64,000 nucleotides of DNA from Bacillus sp. 123MFChir2 (GCF_000383235.1 NZ_KB910945.1:1-64000); one strand, 5' to 3'; counted from the first letter of the stretch, positions 42,778 through 53,159 are shown. Notes: generated by a model not told the origin, from the sequence alone. Made by a program: numbers and translations.

Positions 42778-44175
42778 TTACCCGATTTGCGAAGAAGATT
42801 TCGCTGTTTTGTCTGTTGTATGAAAGCCATTTGCATAATAAACAACTACTAAAGCGATGAGCCAAATTGGTCCAACGATTAATGCGATGCGTGTATCAGC
42901 AGAATATGCCATAATTCCTAATACTAAAACAAGGAAAGCGAGCGTAAAATAGGAGCTAAGTGGGTACAATGGCAGTTTGTACGTTAATTTGCCTTGCGCC
43001 TCCTGTGATAGTCCCTTGCGGAAACGAAGCTGTGCAACTAAAATGACGCCCCAAGTCCAAATTGCTCCGAACGTGGAAATACTTGTTAGCCATGTAAATA
43101 CTTTTGCCGGAACAATGTAGTTTAATACAACGCCTATTAATAATACGAAAGCTGTTGCTAAAATTCCTTTGCTTGGAATTCCATGTTTATTTAATTGACC
43201 AAATTTTTCTGGTGCTTGTTTTTGCTGTGCTAATGTAAAGAGCATACGGCCTGTACTAAAGAGACCACCATTACAAGAAGAAAGAGCAGCTGTTAAGACA
43301 ACAAAGTTAATAATTCCTGCTGCTTTCGCAATGCCGATTTGTTCAAACGTTAGTACAAATGGGCTTCCTTTTTCACCAATCTCATTCCATGGATAAATTG
43401 CCATCATAACGAATAAGGCACCTACATAGAAGATTAAGATGCGCCAAAAAACGTTATCAATCGCTTTAGATAATGTTTTTTTCGGGTTTTCCGCTTCTCC
43501 AGCTGTTACCCCAATTAACTCTACTCCTAAGTAAGCAAATAGTACCATCTGTAATGACAGAAGAAGGCCAGAAAATCCATTTGGGAACCAACCGCCGTGT
43601 GACCAAAGATTTGAAATTCCAGTCGCTACGCCGCCGTTTCCAAAACCGAATAAAATAATACCGGTGCCAATTATAATCATACAGATAATTGTGACAATTT
43701 TAATTAAAGCAAACCAAAACTCAAGTTCTCCATACACTTTAACCGATAAAAAGTTTAATGCGGTCATTAATACAAGAGCAATTAACGCCCAAACCCAACG
43801 TTCAGTTCCTGGGAACCAATATTCCATATAAATTCCTGCCGCTGTAATTTCGGCCATACAAGTTACAACCCATAAGAACCAATAGTTCCAGCCCGTTATA
43901 TAACCTGCTAGCGGACCTAAATAGTCATGTGCATATTTACTGAATGAACCTGCAACAGGTTGTTCAATTGCCATTTCTCCAAGCGCTCGCATAATGAAAA
44001 AAATCGCAAGGCCTGCAATAATATAACCGAATAAAATAGACGGTCCTGCTAGTTTAATAGCGGAAGCTGATCCTAAAAATAGTCCAACCCCAATAGCAGA
44101 CCCAAGCGACATAAGGGTAATATGTCGTTGCTTTAAGCCACGGTTTAAGTTTTCTGTTTTGTTTGTGTGCTGCAT
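42778..44175 (-). CDS. APC-superfamily amino-acid permease (AAT family, ProY/AlaP-like)
   Basis: 465 residues and twelve helices. RGLKQRHITLMSLGSAIGVG is the first-helix substrate loop, and YLGVELIGVTAGEAENPKKT the conserved middle segment. It belongs to the proline/alanine-type branch and is more distant from the two YbxG-like permeases in this window. Ribosome site AAGGAGGTTT before the ATG at 44175. The substrate is uncertain. Confidence 0.85.
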   Translation of the reverse strand: MQHTNKTENLNRGLKQRHITLMSLGSAIGVGLFLGSASAIKLAGPSILFGYIIAGLAIFFIMRALGEMAIEQPVAGSFSKYAHDYLGPLAGYITGWNYWFLWVVTCMAEITAAGIYMEYWFPGTERWVWALIALVLMTALNFLSVKVYGELEFWFALIKIVTIICMIIIGTGIILFGFGNGGVATGISNLWSHGGWFPNGFSGLLLSLQMVLFAYLGVELIGVTAGEAENPKKTLSKAIDNVFWRILIFYVGALFVMMAIYPWNEIGEKGSPFVLTFEQIGIAKAAGIINFVVLTAALSSCNGGLFSTGRMLFTLAQQKQAPEKFGQLNKHGIPSKGILATAFVLLIGVVLNYIVPAKVFTWLTSISTFGAIWTWGVILVAQLRFRKGLSQEAQGKLTYKLPLYPLSSYFTLAFLVLVLGIMAYSADTRIALIVGPIWLIALVVVYYANGFHTTDKTAKSSSQIG

Positions 44176-44324
44176 AATAAACCTCCTTAACTAATAAGAA
44201 AAATACTGTATCCGCTTACAAAACTATTTAACTATTTAAAATTATAAAACATTTCCAACTGTTATGCTACAAAAAAAAGACAATGTTTTCTGTACTATAT
44301 AAATATGTTTTCATGTTTTACCAC

Positions 44325-44468
44325 ATAAGTCGCTGCTATGCAGAATACATCCTGCTCGTTACTTGCTTGCTCCTTGTGTTTTAAAACATGGCAAGTGGCA
44401 AAAAAAAGCCCTGACCGCTACTACACACGGTCAGGTGCTCTCGCCCTCCCATAAAAAAAGGGGTTTTG
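44325..44468 (+). repeat. Interspersed repeat family 2, copy I
   Basis: Plus-oriented: AAGTCGCTGCTATGCAGAAT, GGCAAGTGGCAAAAAAAAGC, CCTGACCGCTAC and GCTCTCGCCCTCCC. Here CCTGACCG pairs with CGGTCAGG (about 44410-44435), making a small perfect hairpin at the core. Confidence 0.72.
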
Positions 44469-44482
44469 ATAGCTTTTCATCG

Positions 44483-45226
44483 TTACAAAACAGTAATTGC
44501 TTGTTTACCCATTTGTTCCCACGCTTTTTCAAATTCAGCACGTGGAATACTTTTACGCGGACCATCGGCAAGTGGATCATTTATATATACAGAGTTTTGA
44601 TCGTAACCAACAATAACGGCACTATGTTCATAATATGTAACCATTAATTCCCCAGCATTTGTATTCCACTTTTCAAAGTTGCCCTCATCTAGCGGTTTAA
44701 AGGTTGTATTTGCAATAATCCATACTGGAGAACCAGCACTAAGTACTTTATATAAATCCTTCACGTCTCTTCCAGATAAATCAACTGCTTTATTTGGAAC
44801 GTATTTTTGTACTAATTGAAAAATTGGCTGATGGTATACTCCATAACCTGATTCAGATTTTGTGTAAATATTCCCAACAAACCCTTCGTGTGGATTTCCT
44901 CGCACACCGTTCGCTTCAAATGGGACATGAGCAATTTCATTCGCAAGTGTCATTTTGTCCACTTTAATTCCTTTATATTGCAGTAACATTGCTAAGCTCG
45001 TCACTTCACAACCACGTTCTAATTCAGGAAGTTGTTTTATAAATGGAACATTTTCAATCATCACTTTGTCTTTCATTTCAAATGAAAAATCCACCCGAAG
45101 TTCCTGGGTTTTTTGAAAAATTTTATTTTTCCCTGTTTCAATCACACCCATAACTTGCGTATTACAAGCTACACCCAAAACAACACCAATACCTAAAATA
45201 CATACGTATTTGACAATCCTACCCAT
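44483..45226 (-). CDS. C39-like cysteine peptidase family protein
   Basis: 247 residues. N-terminal signal anchor or signal peptide (about 5-22; a Cys at 21 could be a lipobox, VVLGVAC). The papain-like C39 domain has the Cys in ELERGCEVTSLAMLLQYKG, the His in YYEHSAVIVGYDQ and an Asp in YINDPLADGPRKS. It resembles B. subtilis YvpB. A surface-exposed protease or amidase is likely; the target is unknown. No ABC transporter or bacteriocin gene is adjacent, so the leader-peptidase role of classical C39 proteins does not apply. Confidence 0.8.
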   Translation of the reverse strand: MGRIVKYVCILGIGVVLGVACNTQVMGVIETGKNKIFQKTQELRVDFSFEMKDKVMIENVPFIKQLPELERGCEVTSLAMLLQYKGIKVDKMTLANEIAHVPFEANGVRGNPHEGFVGNIYTKSESGYGVYHQPIFQLVQKYVPNKAVDLSGRDVKDLYKVLSAGSPVWIIANTTFKPLDEGNFEKWNTNAGELMVTYYEHSAVIVGYDQNSVYINDPLADGPRKSIPRAEFEKAWEQMGKQAITVL

Positions 45227-45364
45227 TTCTCTAACTCCATTACATAATTATTTTCTTACATTTCGAAAAGTAACACACTTTCCATTGTACATTTGTTTTC
45301 GTTAGTTTACTAGAAGGTTTATGTGAATATTATTCTAATATCCATATAAATAAAAATAATTATA

Positions 45365-45485
45365 AGGTCCCTTTTTATTGAGAGGGGCCGTACATACGTA
45401 GTGATCAAGGCCTTTTCCAGCCATATGCAATGCAGATCAGAACATTTTCTGCATAGCGACAATTTGTATGTCGAAATATCAATGA
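45365..45485 (-). repeat. Interspersed repeat family 2, copy J, divergent
   Basis: Minus-oriented and degenerate: CCCTTTTTATTGAGAGGGGC, GTGATCAAGGCCTTTTCCAG, CATATGCAATGCAGATC. The GCGGTCAGGG core is partly lost. Confidence 0.5.
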
Positions 45486-45542
45486 ATTAACTCATTAATA
45501 TTATAATTCTGACTTTTTAAAATAAAGGGAAAAATAAATATA

Positions 45543-45557
45543 CATTTTTAGAATATT
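45543..45557. promoter_or_regulatory. Weak CodY-like box before the second YbxG-like permease
   Basis: CATTTTTAGAATATT matches 12 of 15 bases of the CodY consensus, 73 bases before the ATG at 45630. Only notable because the paralogous gene at 19445 has a better match in a similar place. Confidence 0.25.
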
Positions 45558-45629
45558 TTGTTAAAATAAAATATGCTTAACTTAGTTAAATTTCTACTAA
45601 TCAAGATGAAAATATGGGGTGAGGGGTAT

Positions 45630-47048
45630 ATGATCCAAAAGGAGAAGCAGTCAAATGAACTAAAACGTACGATGCAAAGCAGACACCTCTTCATGATTGC
45701 TCTAGGAGGCGTTATCGGAACTGGATTATTTATGGGGTCTGGGCAAATTGTTCACAATGCTGGACCGGGCGGAGCTATTCTTGCCTATTTAGTCGGCGGG
45801 TTTGTTATGTATTTAACTATGCTGTGTCTTGGCGAGCTAACAGTTGCAATGCCTGAAGCAGGTTCTTTTCAAAGTTATGCTAGCAAATTTATTTCACCTG
45901 GTTTTGGATTTGTCGTTGGATGGATGTATTGGCTAAACTGGGCTGTGACTGTCGGGGTTGAATTAACGACTGTCAGCATTTTAATGAAGCGCTGGTTTCC
46001 TGATGTTTCATCTTGGATATGGTGTGTCGTATTTGCTGCTATACTCTTTATTGTAAACGCTTCCTCCGCACGTGCATATGCGGAAGCTGAGTTTTGGTTT
46101 GCAGGTGTTAAAGTAATGACAATTATTGTTTTTATTTTACTCGGCGGCGCTGTTATGCTTGGTTTATTAGACTTTAACGGTAAGCCCGCACCACTGTTCC
46201 ATAACTTCACAGAAAATGGCGGATTATTTCCAAACGGACTTCCAGCTGTTCTTCTTACAATGATTACCGTTAATTTTGCGTTCCAAGGAACAGAATTAAT
46301 TGGTATTGCTTCAGGTGAAAGTAAGCAGCCAGAAATAACAATACCACGCGCTATAAAAAATACAATTTGGCGAACACTTTTCTTTTTCGTTCTTGCAATT
46401 ACTGTAGTCGTAGGATTACTACCATGGCAAGAAGCAAATCTTGTAGAAAGCCCGTTCGTACTCGTTTTTGATACAGTTGGAATTCCTTATGCAGCAGATA
46501 TTATGAACTTTGTTATTATTACAGCTGTATTATCGGTGGCAAACTCTGGGCTATATGCAAACTCTCGTATGCTTTGGGCGATGTCGAAACAAGGAATGGG
46601 AAGTCCACGCTTCACAAAATTAACGAAAAAAGGGGTACCAATCAATGCCTTAATTTTCAGTTTAATCTTTGCTGGTCTTTCTCTTCTAACAAGTGTATTT
46701 GCCGCTGATACGGTCTTTTTAGTGCTAACATCGATTGCGGCTATGGCAGCTGTTGTTGTTTGGATGTCCATTGCTGCATCGCAATTTTTCTTTAGAAGAG
46801 AATTTATTAAGAACGGCGGGGATATACGAGATTTAAAATACCGTACGCCGCTGTACCCGCTTGTTCCTATTGCAGCGTTCTCTTTAAACTTTGTTACATT
46901 TATAAGCTTAGCGTTTATTCCCGACCAGCGCATTGCTTTATATTGTGGCATTCCATTCATGATTATTTGTTACATTTTCTATAAAGTAAAATATAAAAAA
47001 GTTGTCACATTTGAACAGCAAAAAAACGTCTCACGAATGATAAACTGA
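45630..47048 (+). CDS. APC-superfamily amino-acid permease (AAT family), paralogue of 19445-20872
   Basis: 472 residues from the ATG at 45630 preceded by GGTGAGGGG; upstream in-frame codons lack a ribosome site. Twelve helices. It aligns throughout with the permease at 19445 ([56 protein letters not shown]), showing a duplication with clear divergence. Unlike the paralogue it has no osmC-like partner and ends at its own terminator. The substrate is unknown. Confidence 0.85.
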   Translation: MIQKEKQSNELKRTMQSRHLFMIALGGVIGTGLFMGSGQIVHNAGPGGAILAYLVGGFVMYLTMLCLGELTVAMPEAGSFQSYASKFISPGFGFVVGWMYWLNWAVTVGVELTTVSILMKRWFPDVSSWIWCVVFAAILFIVNASSARAYAEAEFWFAGVKVMTIIVFILLGGAVMLGLLDFNGKPAPLFHNFTENGGLFPNGLPAVLLTMITVNFAFQGTELIGIASGESKQPEITIPRAIKNTIWRTLFFFVLAITVVVGLLPWQEANLVESPFVLVFDTVGIPYAADIMNFVIITAVLSVANSGLYANSRMLWAMSKQGMGSPRFTKLTKKGVPINALIFSLIFAGLSLLTSVFAADTVFLVLTSIAAMAAVVVWMSIAASQFFFRREFIKNGGDIRDLKYRTPLYPLVPIAAFSLNFVTFISLAFIPDQRIALYCGIPFMIICYIFYKVKYKKVVTFEQQKNVSRMIN

Positions 47049-47063
47049 ATATATAGAATTTTT

Positions 47064-47098
47064 TGTTATCTCATTCTATTATGAGATAACTTTTTTCT
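47064..47098 (+). terminator. Terminator of the second YbxG-like permease
   Basis: GTTATCTCAT pairs with ATGAGATAAC around TCTATT, followed by TTTTTTC. The 230 bases from here to qoxA form a long AT-rich leader with no gene. Confidence 0.88.
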
Positions 47099-47331
47099 AG
47101 TTATTGGATATTTTGGTATAACTTTATTTATCTTAAAATTTTAAAAATCGAGTTATGAGTTAAAAAATAGTTTACAATATGAGCAAGTTACAAATGTTTT
47201 TCAACGTAAAAACATTGCATTTGTGTCTATTTTTTAACAATATCTCAAAAACTATTGCTAACTATAAATTAATAGGTTTATATTGTTTTATTGGCATAGT
47301 TTCAATCCAAGGAGAAAGGAGATTTTCAATC

Positions 47332-48201
47332 GTGCAACTGAAAAAAAGAATTTGGAAGTTGGCTTCACTTCTTCCACTATCATTACTCTTGTTCCTCGGT
47401 GGATGCGAAAAAATCGCTGTATTAAATCCACAAGGACCTGTTGCAAAAACGCAGTATGATTTAATTATTTGGTCGCTCATACTGATGTCAGTAATCATTG
47501 TAGTCGTATTCGTCCTGTTTACAATTATTTTAATTCGTTACCGTGAAAAACCAGAAAATATGGACTATGAGCCACCTGATATACACGGCAATACTCTTTT
47601 AGAAGTTATCTGGACTATTTTCCCTGTTATCATCGTGATTGCATTGTCAATCCCGACAGTAAAAGCAACGTATGCGACGGAAAAGCAACCGGAGCAAACA
47701 AAAGATATTAAACCTGTTGAAATTTACGTTACATCTGCTAACTGGAAATGGTTATTCAGTTATCCTGAGGAAGGAATTGAAACCGTTAACTATTTAAATG
47801 TACCAGCAGGTGTACCAATTCAATTTAAATTAACTTCTGTTGGTCCAATGAATGCTTTCTGGGTTCCTGAACTTGGTGGAATGAAGTATACAATGGATGG
47901 CATGATTATGGATTTATTCTTACAAGCTGATAAACCAGGTTCTTACACTGGACGTAGTGCAAACTTCTCCGGTGAAGGATTTACTCACATGGAGTTTGAA
48001 CTTGAAGCAAAAACAAAAGAAGAGTATGACAAATGGGTAAAGGAAGCAAAAGGTGCTCCTCCGTTATCCGAAAACAAATATAAAGAGATTATCCAACCAG
48101 GTGTAGTAGGGCGTATGACATACTCTAATACACATTTAAAATATGTAGATCCAAAATCACTTGAATATTGTGATTACAACTACTACAAAAACAAAAAGTA
48201 A
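47332..48201 (+). CDS. qoxA: Cytochrome aa3 quinol oxidase subunit II
   Basis: 289 residues from a GTG at 47332 after AAGGAGAAAGGAG; the longer frame from 47179 is not supported by a ribosome site. Lipoprotein signal with LFLGGC, then two helices (about 40-65 and 85-105) and an outer cupredoxin domain. The CuA ligands of cytochrome c oxidases are absent: the segment corresponding to the CuA Cys pair reads SANFSGEGFTHMEF, which identifies a quinol rather than cytochrome c oxidase. First gene of the qoxABCD operon, with a 33-base gap to qoxB. Confidence 0.92.
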   Translation: MQLKKRIWKLASLLPLSLLLFLGGCEKIAVLNPQGPVAKTQYDLIIWSLILMSVIIVVVFVLFTIILIRYREKPENMDYEPPDIHGNTLLEVIWTIFPVIIVIALSIPTVKATYATEKQPEQTKDIKPVEIYVTSANWKWLFSYPEEGIETVNYLNVPAGVPIQFKLTSVGPMNAFWVPELGGMKYTMDGMIMDLFLQADKPGSYTGRSANFSGEGFTHMEFELEAKTKEEYDKWVKEAKGAPPLSENKYKEIIQPGVVGRMTYSNTHLKYVDPKSLEYCDYNYYKNKK

Positions 48202-48234
48202 TAACGATTATTCCAACAGATTGGAGTGAATATA

Positions 48235-50169
48235 GTGAAGCTTGATGAATTTTTTGTCACAGGCGATCCGATTATCTACGGTGCGGACGTATCTATTGTT
48301 CTTGTGACGTTAGGAATCATTTTTGTGCTGACAAAGTACAAAAAGTGGAGATGGCTTTGGGATGAGTGGTTAACTTCTGTTGACCATAAGAAAATTGGAT
48401 TAATGTATATCATTTCAGCAATTGTAATGATGTTCCGCGGCGGTATGGACGGATTAATGATTCGTGCTCAGTTAACGTTTCCTGACACAACATATTTAAA
48501 CGCTGAACATTATAATGGTATCTTTACAACACACGGTACAGTTATGATTCTCTTCATGGCAATGCCGTTTGTTATGGGACTTATGAACGTTGTTGTTCCT
48601 CTTCAAATTGGGGCACGTGACGTTGCATATCCTTTCTTAAATGCATTGAGTTTTTGGTTATTCTTCGTCGGTGCTATGTTATTTAACATCGCCTTCGTTA
48701 TCGGTGGTTCTCCAGACGCTGGGTGGACATCGTACTTCCCAATGGCTGGTACAGAATTTAGCCCTGGTGTAGGAAATAACTACTATGCAATTGCATTGCA
48801 GATTTCAGGTCTCGGGACGCTGATGACAGGGATTAACTTCATGGTAACAATCTTAAAAATGCGTGCACCAGGCATGAAGTTAATGCAAATGCCAATGTTT
48901 ACATGGTCTATTTTAATTACATGTGTAATCATTATCTTTGCTTTCCCAGTATTAACAGTTGCTCTTGCATTAATGTCATTTGACCGTCTATTTGACGCTC
49001 ACTTCTTTACAATGGCGAGTGGCGGTATGCCAATGCTTTGGGCGAACTTGTTCTGGGTATGGGGTCACCCTGAAGTATATATCGTTATTTTACCGGCATT
49101 CGGTATTTTCTCTGAAATCGTAAGTACGTTCTCACGTAAACGATTATTTGGATATACAGCAATGGTTTACTCAATGGTTGCAATCGCAACTCTAAGTGGT
49201 CTTGTATGGCTGCATCACTTCTTTACAATGGGTGCAGGACCAGCAGTTAACTCATTCTTCTCGATTTCGACAATGGCGATTTCGATTCCAACGGGTGTTA
49301 AGATCTTTAACTGGCTGTTTACGCTGTATAAAGGTCGTATCCGTTTTACAGTTCCAATGCTTTGGTCATTGGCGTTTATTCCAAACTTCGTAATTGGTGG
49401 GGTTACGGGGGTTATGCTTGCGATGGCAGCAGCTGATTATCAATACCATAACAGCTACTTCCTAATCGCTCACTTCCACTACGTATTAATCGCAGGTACA
49501 GTATTTGCGATGCTTGCTGGATTTACATTCTGGTATCCAAAGATGACTGGTCATATGTTAAATGAGCGTCTTGGTAAATGGACATTCTGGATCTTTATGA
49601 TCGGATTTAACATCTGTTTCTTCCCAATGTACTTCCTAGGTTTAGATGGTATGACTCGTCGTATGTACACTTACTCTGCAAACCTTGGATGGGGTGGATT
49701 AAACATAATCGCATCTGTCGGTGCAGTAATGATGGCAGTTGGTTTCGCCTTATTATGCTACAACGTAATCTATAGCATTCGTCATGGTGAGCGCGATTTA
49801 ACTGGGGATCCTTGGGATGCTCGTACACTTGAGTGGGCGACACAATCTCCAGTACAACATTACAACTTCGCAAAATTACCAGAAATTAAGCATAGCGATG
49901 TATTCTGGGAAATGAAGAAAAACGGTGAGTCTATTATACCAAAACCTGAAGAATTAAAACCAATTCATATGCCAAGCAATTCAGGTGTTCCAATTATTAT
50001 GTCTTGTTTTATTGGTCTTGCAGGTTTTGCATTAGTATTTAGTTGGTTCTGGTTAGCAATTGTCGGTGGTATTGGTATGTTAGGTTGTATGATCTGGCGT
50101 TCGTTTGATTACGACGACGGATATTACGTTAGCGTAGATGAAATTAAAAAGACAGAACATGTTGCATGA
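48235..50169 (+). CDS. qoxB: Cytochrome aa3 quinol oxidase subunit I
   Basis: 644 residues. The catalytic haem-copper subunit, reducing O2 to water while pumping protons. Seen are the haem-binding [34 protein letters not shown] with the CuB His and the cross-linked Tyr, HHFFTMG for the other CuB ligands, and HFHYVLIAG with the haem ligands. GTG at 48235 is preferred: TTGGAG lies 9 bases before, and the protein then begins [12 protein letters not shown] as in B. subtilis. About fourteen helices. Confidence 0.95.
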   Translation: MKLDEFFVTGDPIIYGADVSIVLVTLGIIFVLTKYKKWRWLWDEWLTSVDHKKIGLMYIISAIVMMFRGGMDGLMIRAQLTFPDTTYLNAEHYNGIFTTHGTVMILFMAMPFVMGLMNVVVPLQIGARDVAYPFLNALSFWLFFVGAMLFNIAFVIGGSPDAGWTSYFPMAGTEFSPGVGNNYYAIALQISGLGTLMTGINFMVTILKMRAPGMKLMQMPMFTWSILITCVIIIFAFPVLTVALALMSFDRLFDAHFFTMASGGMPMLWANLFWVWGHPEVYIVILPAFGIFSEIVSTFSRKRLFGYTAMVYSMVAIATLSGLVWLHHFFTMGAGPAVNSFFSISTMAISIPTGVKIFNWLFTLYKGRIRFTVPMLWSLAFIPNFVIGGVTGVMLAMAAADYQYHNSYFLIAHFHYVLIAGTVFAMLAGFTFWYPKMTGHMLNERLGKWTFWIFMIGFNICFFPMYFLGLDGMTRRMYTYSANLGWGGLNIIASVGAVMMAVGFALLCYNVIYSIRHGERDLTGDPWDARTLEWATQSPVQHYNFAKLPEIKHSDVFWEMKKNGESIIPKPEELKPIHMPSNSGVPIIMSCFIGLAGFALVFSWFWLAIVGGIGMLGCMIWRSFDYDDGYYVSVDEIKKTEHVA

Positions 50170-50182
50170 GAGGTGAAACGAA

Positions 50183-50785
50183 ATGGCGGCTTTAGATAAA
50201 AGCTTACCTCTAGAATATCAATCTGAACAAAGCAGATTGAATATTTTAGGGTTTTGGATTTTCCTTGGGGCTGAAATCGTGCTATTTGCAACACTTTTCG
50301 CCTCTTACCTAGTATTAGCTGGTCGTACGGCAGACGGGCCAACACCAGCACAAATTTTCGAAGTAAAGCCTGTTATGATTGAAACACTACTACTTTTAAC
50401 AAGTAGTTTCACATGCGGGATTGCAATTCATGAAATGCGTAAAGAAAACAAAAATGGTATGCTCCTATGGTTTATCATTACGTTACTATTAGGTGCTGGC
50501 TTCCTTTACATGGAAATTGAAGAGTTTATGATGTATGTTGGCCAAGGTGCTACACTACAAACAAGCGGATTCTTATCTGGATTCTTCGTTCTTCTTGGAA
50601 CGCATGGTGCCCACGTAACAGGTGGTATCATTTGGGCAACTTGTGTTATTATCCAAATTTTAAAACGAGGATTGACACCAGTTACAGCTCGTAAAGTATT
50701 CATTATCAGCTTATACTGGCATTTCCTTGATGTTGTTTGGATCTTCATTTACACACTAGTTTACTTGAACGGGATGGTGGCGTAA
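50183..50785 (+). CDS. qoxC: Cytochrome aa3 quinol oxidase subunit III
   Basis: 200 residues, five helices. It carries the subunit III segments NILGFWIFLGAEIVLFATLF, GTHGAHVTGGIIWA and YWHFLDVVWIFIYTLVYL. It stabilises the catalytic subunit. GAGAGGTGAAACG precedes the ATG, 13 bases after qoxB. Confidence 0.95.
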   Translation: MAALDKSLPLEYQSEQSRLNILGFWIFLGAEIVLFATLFASYLVLAGRTADGPTPAQIFEVKPVMIETLLLLTSSFTCGIAIHEMRKENKNGMLLWFIITLLLGAGFLYMEIEEFMMYVGQGATLQTSGFLSGFFVLLGTHGAHVTGGIIWATCVIIQILKRGLTPVTARKVFIISLYWHFLDVVWIFIYTLVYLNGMVA

Positions 50786-50787
50786 TA

Positions 50788-51099
50788 ATGGGACAAAACA
50801 ATACACAAGCAAAAGCACATGCTCATAGCGGATTTCCGTGGTCACACGTTTTCGGATTTATTTTATCGCTTGCGTTAACGTTCTTAGCTTTATATGTAAC
50901 GTTAGAGACAAGCTTGCCACTTTCAACAATCTTAACAAGCATTCTTGTAATGGCAGTGGCACAAGCAGCATTGCAATTAGTTATGTTTATGCACATGACA
51001 GAAGGAGAGGGAGTAATACAAACACTTACAATCGTATTCCACTTTTTCATTGCGGCAGTAACGGTTGTTGGTACAGTTTGGATTTTCTTCTCTATGTAA
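50788..51099 (+). CDS. qoxD: Cytochrome aa3 quinol oxidase subunit IV
   Basis: 103 residues from the ATG at 50788, two bases after the qoxC stop. Three helices, with LALTFLALYVTL and LQLVMFMHMTEGEG, the family's conserved FMHM. His-rich N-terminus (AHAHSG). It closes the operon. Confidence 0.93.
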   Translation: MGQNNTQAKAHAHSGFPWSHVFGFILSLALTFLALYVTLETSLPLSTILTSILVMAVAQAALQLVMFMHMTEGEGVIQTLTIVFHFFIAAVTVVGTVWIFFSM

Positions 51100-51105
51100 T
51101 ATGCT

Positions 51106-51146
51106 TTCAAAAACCTGTTGGGACATTGTCTCAGCGGGTTTTTTTG
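51106..51146 (+). terminator. Terminator of qoxABCD
   Basis: AAAACCTGTTGGGACA pairs imperfectly with TGTCTCAGCGGGTTTT and is followed by T residues. Confidence 0.8.
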
Positions 51147-51197
51147 TAATTATTTCTTAAGGTTCACTTCCATGTATGGTAAAATATTACTATTATA

Positions 51198-51362
51198 TAT
51201 AGATGCATAAAAATCCTTTTCTTTTTCGGTGGGCGAGAGCAACTGGCCATGCATAGAAACGGTCAGGGCCTATTTTTGCCACATGCGCAGCGAAAACCAA
51301 AAAGAGTAAACAAGTGTAGGTTCCTTTTTTCATAGTAGCAATCTATATGTAAAAAAATAAAT
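51198..51362 (-). repeat. Interspersed repeat family 2, copy K
   Basis: Minus-oriented: TATATAGATGCATAAAAATC, GGTGGGCGAGAGCAACTGGC, GAAACGGTCAGGGCC, CCACATGCGCAGCG. Confidence 0.78.
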
Positions 51363-51391
51363 TTTATATATAACTAAGGAAGTGTCAATAC

Positions 51392-51613
51392 ATGTCAATC
51401 TCAACTTTAGCCCTTTTATTAATCGGGGAAGTACTTGTTGCAATTATACTAATTGGCTTAAGCATTGAAATTTGGAGTTATGGGTGGAAAAAAACAAAGG
51501 CAGTAAAATATTCTTGTCTCTTATTTTCTCTTATTATGGGAACGTGTAGTGTATTAGGACTTTGTGTCGCACCTGCTTATTTCTTTTTACAACTTATAGA
51601 TAAGAACCTTTGA
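51392..51613 (+). CDS. Small two-helix membrane protein
   Basis: 73 residues with helices at about 6-28 and 42-66 joined by WSYGWKKTKAVKYS. AAGGAAG precedes the ATG by about 10 bases. It is flanked on both sides by repeat copies K and L and has no operon partner. The function is unknown. Confidence 0.6.
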   Translation: MSISTLALLLIGEVLVAIILIGLSIEIWSYGWKKTKAVKYSCLLFSLIMGTCSVLGLCVAPAYFFLQLIDKNL

Positions 51614-51621
51614 GTATATAA

Positions 51622-51800
51622 AAAAGGCGGAAAAGCATTTTTTAAAATGGGAGAGAGGGACTGCCGATGCATAGAAATGGTCAGGGCCTTTTTCTTCCGC
51701 GCGCGAAGTTCAAACAAAGAGAGAACGAAAGTAGCAGGTTATTTTTTGTTTAGCATGGCGGCGACTTGTGTGTTGGAAAGTCGAGTTTGATTTATATATA
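51622..51800 (-). repeat. Interspersed repeat family 2, copy L
   Basis: Minus-oriented long form, same subfamily as copy H: GGCGGAAAAGCATTTTTTAA, GAGAGAGGGACTGCCGATGC, AATGGTCAGGGCC and AGCATGGCGGCGACTTGTGT. Confidence 0.78.
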
Positions 51801-51887
51801 ATAACTATAACTATCAGAATAATTTTTATTTTCATTAGTATACAAGTTATAATAACAGTTAATCTCATGAAGAAAGGATGATTGTGT

Positions 51888-53063
51888 ATGGACCTGATCC
51901 AAGGAGCAGCTATTTCAAAGGAACAGCTTATTCAGTGGAGAAGATATTTTCATATGTACCCAGAGCTTTCTTATTCTGAGGAAAAAACATCTCAAATGGT
52001 TTATGATATACTGCGAACATTTCCTCATCTAGAAGTTTCGCGTCCAGCGCGTTATAGTGTAATGGCGCGATTGATTGGTAAGCGACCGGGACGAACAATT
52101 GCGCTTCGTGCTGATATGGATGCATTGCCGATTGAAGAGGAAAACCAGTTTGATTTTGTTTCCTGTTATAAAGGAGTTATGCATGCGTGCGGACATGATG
52201 GACATATGGCGATGTTACTGGGAACAGCATACACACTTTCAAAAAAATATGATCAAATCGAAGGGGAAATTCGCTTTTTATTTCAACATGCTGAGGAAAA
52301 TTTTCCGGGTGGTGCACAGGAAATGGTGGACGCTGGTGTGATGGAGGGTGTTGATTGCATTATTGGTGCACACCTTTGGTCACCGCTGGAGGTTGGGAAA
52401 ATTGGCGTGATATATGGTCCGGCGATGGCTGCTCCAGATGCATTTTCAATTACGATTATCGGGAAAGGTGGACATGCTGGTATTCCGCATGAAACAATTG
52501 ATAGCATTGCGATTGGTACACAAGTTGTTTCTCAATTACAACAAATTGTCTCCAGATTCACGAATCCGTTAGATTCATTGGTGTTATCGGTAACGCAGTT
52601 TCATGCAGGGACAACCCATAATGTAATTCCTGATAGTGCGACAATTGGCGGGACGGTGAGAAGCTTACGAAATGAGCTTCGAAAGCAAACAGCAGAGCGC
52701 ATTGAGAAAATCGTAAAAAGTATTACAGAGGCATACGGTGCAAACTATACATTTACATACGAATATGGATATCGCCCAGTTGTAAATGAAGAAGCTGTAA
52801 CAAGTCATGTAGAAAATACGGCATTGCGGCTTTTAGGAAAAGAATGTGTTGTTCGTTTACAGCCGACAATGGCTGGAGAAGATTTTTCAGCATTTTTACA
52901 AAAAGCTCCAGGTACATTTTTCTTTATAGGGGCTGGAAATGAAGAAAAAGGGATTATATATCCCCATCATCATCCACGTTTTACAATTGATGAAGATGCC
53001 TTGCCGATTGGCGTGGATATATTTGTTTCTTCCGTTTTGAACTTCATGAAAAATAGAACATAA
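51888..53063 (+). CDS. M20-family amidohydrolase (N-acyl amino acid type)
   Basis: 391 residues. Metal-binding segments of the M20D family: MHACGHDGHMAMLLG, the catalytic FQHAEENFPGGAQEMVDAGV (Glu pair), IIGAHLWSP and near the end AGEDFSAFLQKAPGTFFFIG. The dimerisation domain sits in the middle (SITIIGKGGHAGIPHETIDS). It removes acyl groups from amino acids or hydrolyses related amides. ATG at 51888 follows GAAAGGATG. Single gene with terminator. Confidence 0.9.
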   Translation: MDLIQGAAISKEQLIQWRRYFHMYPELSYSEEKTSQMVYDILRTFPHLEVSRPARYSVMARLIGKRPGRTIALRADMDALPIEEENQFDFVSCYKGVMHACGHDGHMAMLLGTAYTLSKKYDQIEGEIRFLFQHAEENFPGGAQEMVDAGVMEGVDCIIGAHLWSPLEVGKIGVIYGPAMAAPDAFSITIIGKGGHAGIPHETIDSIAIGTQVVSQLQQIVSRFTNPLDSLVLSVTQFHAGTTHNVIPDSATIGGTVRSLRNELRKQTAERIEKIVKSITEAYGANYTFTYEYGYRPVVNEEAVTSHVENTALRLLGKECVVRLQPTMAGEDFSAFLQKAPGTFFFIGAGNEEKGIIYPHHHPRFTIDEDALPIGVDIFVSSVLNFMKNRT

Positions 53064-53069
53064 GATAGT

Positions 53070-53116
53070 GTTTTATTAGAGTTATCCTGTTACTATGGGA
53101 TAACTCTTTTTGTATA
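53070..53116 (+). terminator. Terminator of the M20 gene
   Basis: AGAGTTATCC pairs with GGATAACTCT around TGTTACTAT and is followed by TTTTTG. Confidence 0.87.
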
Positions 53117-53159
53117 TATTTTCTTTAAATAGAGAAATCTAACTATGTAAATTCATTTT

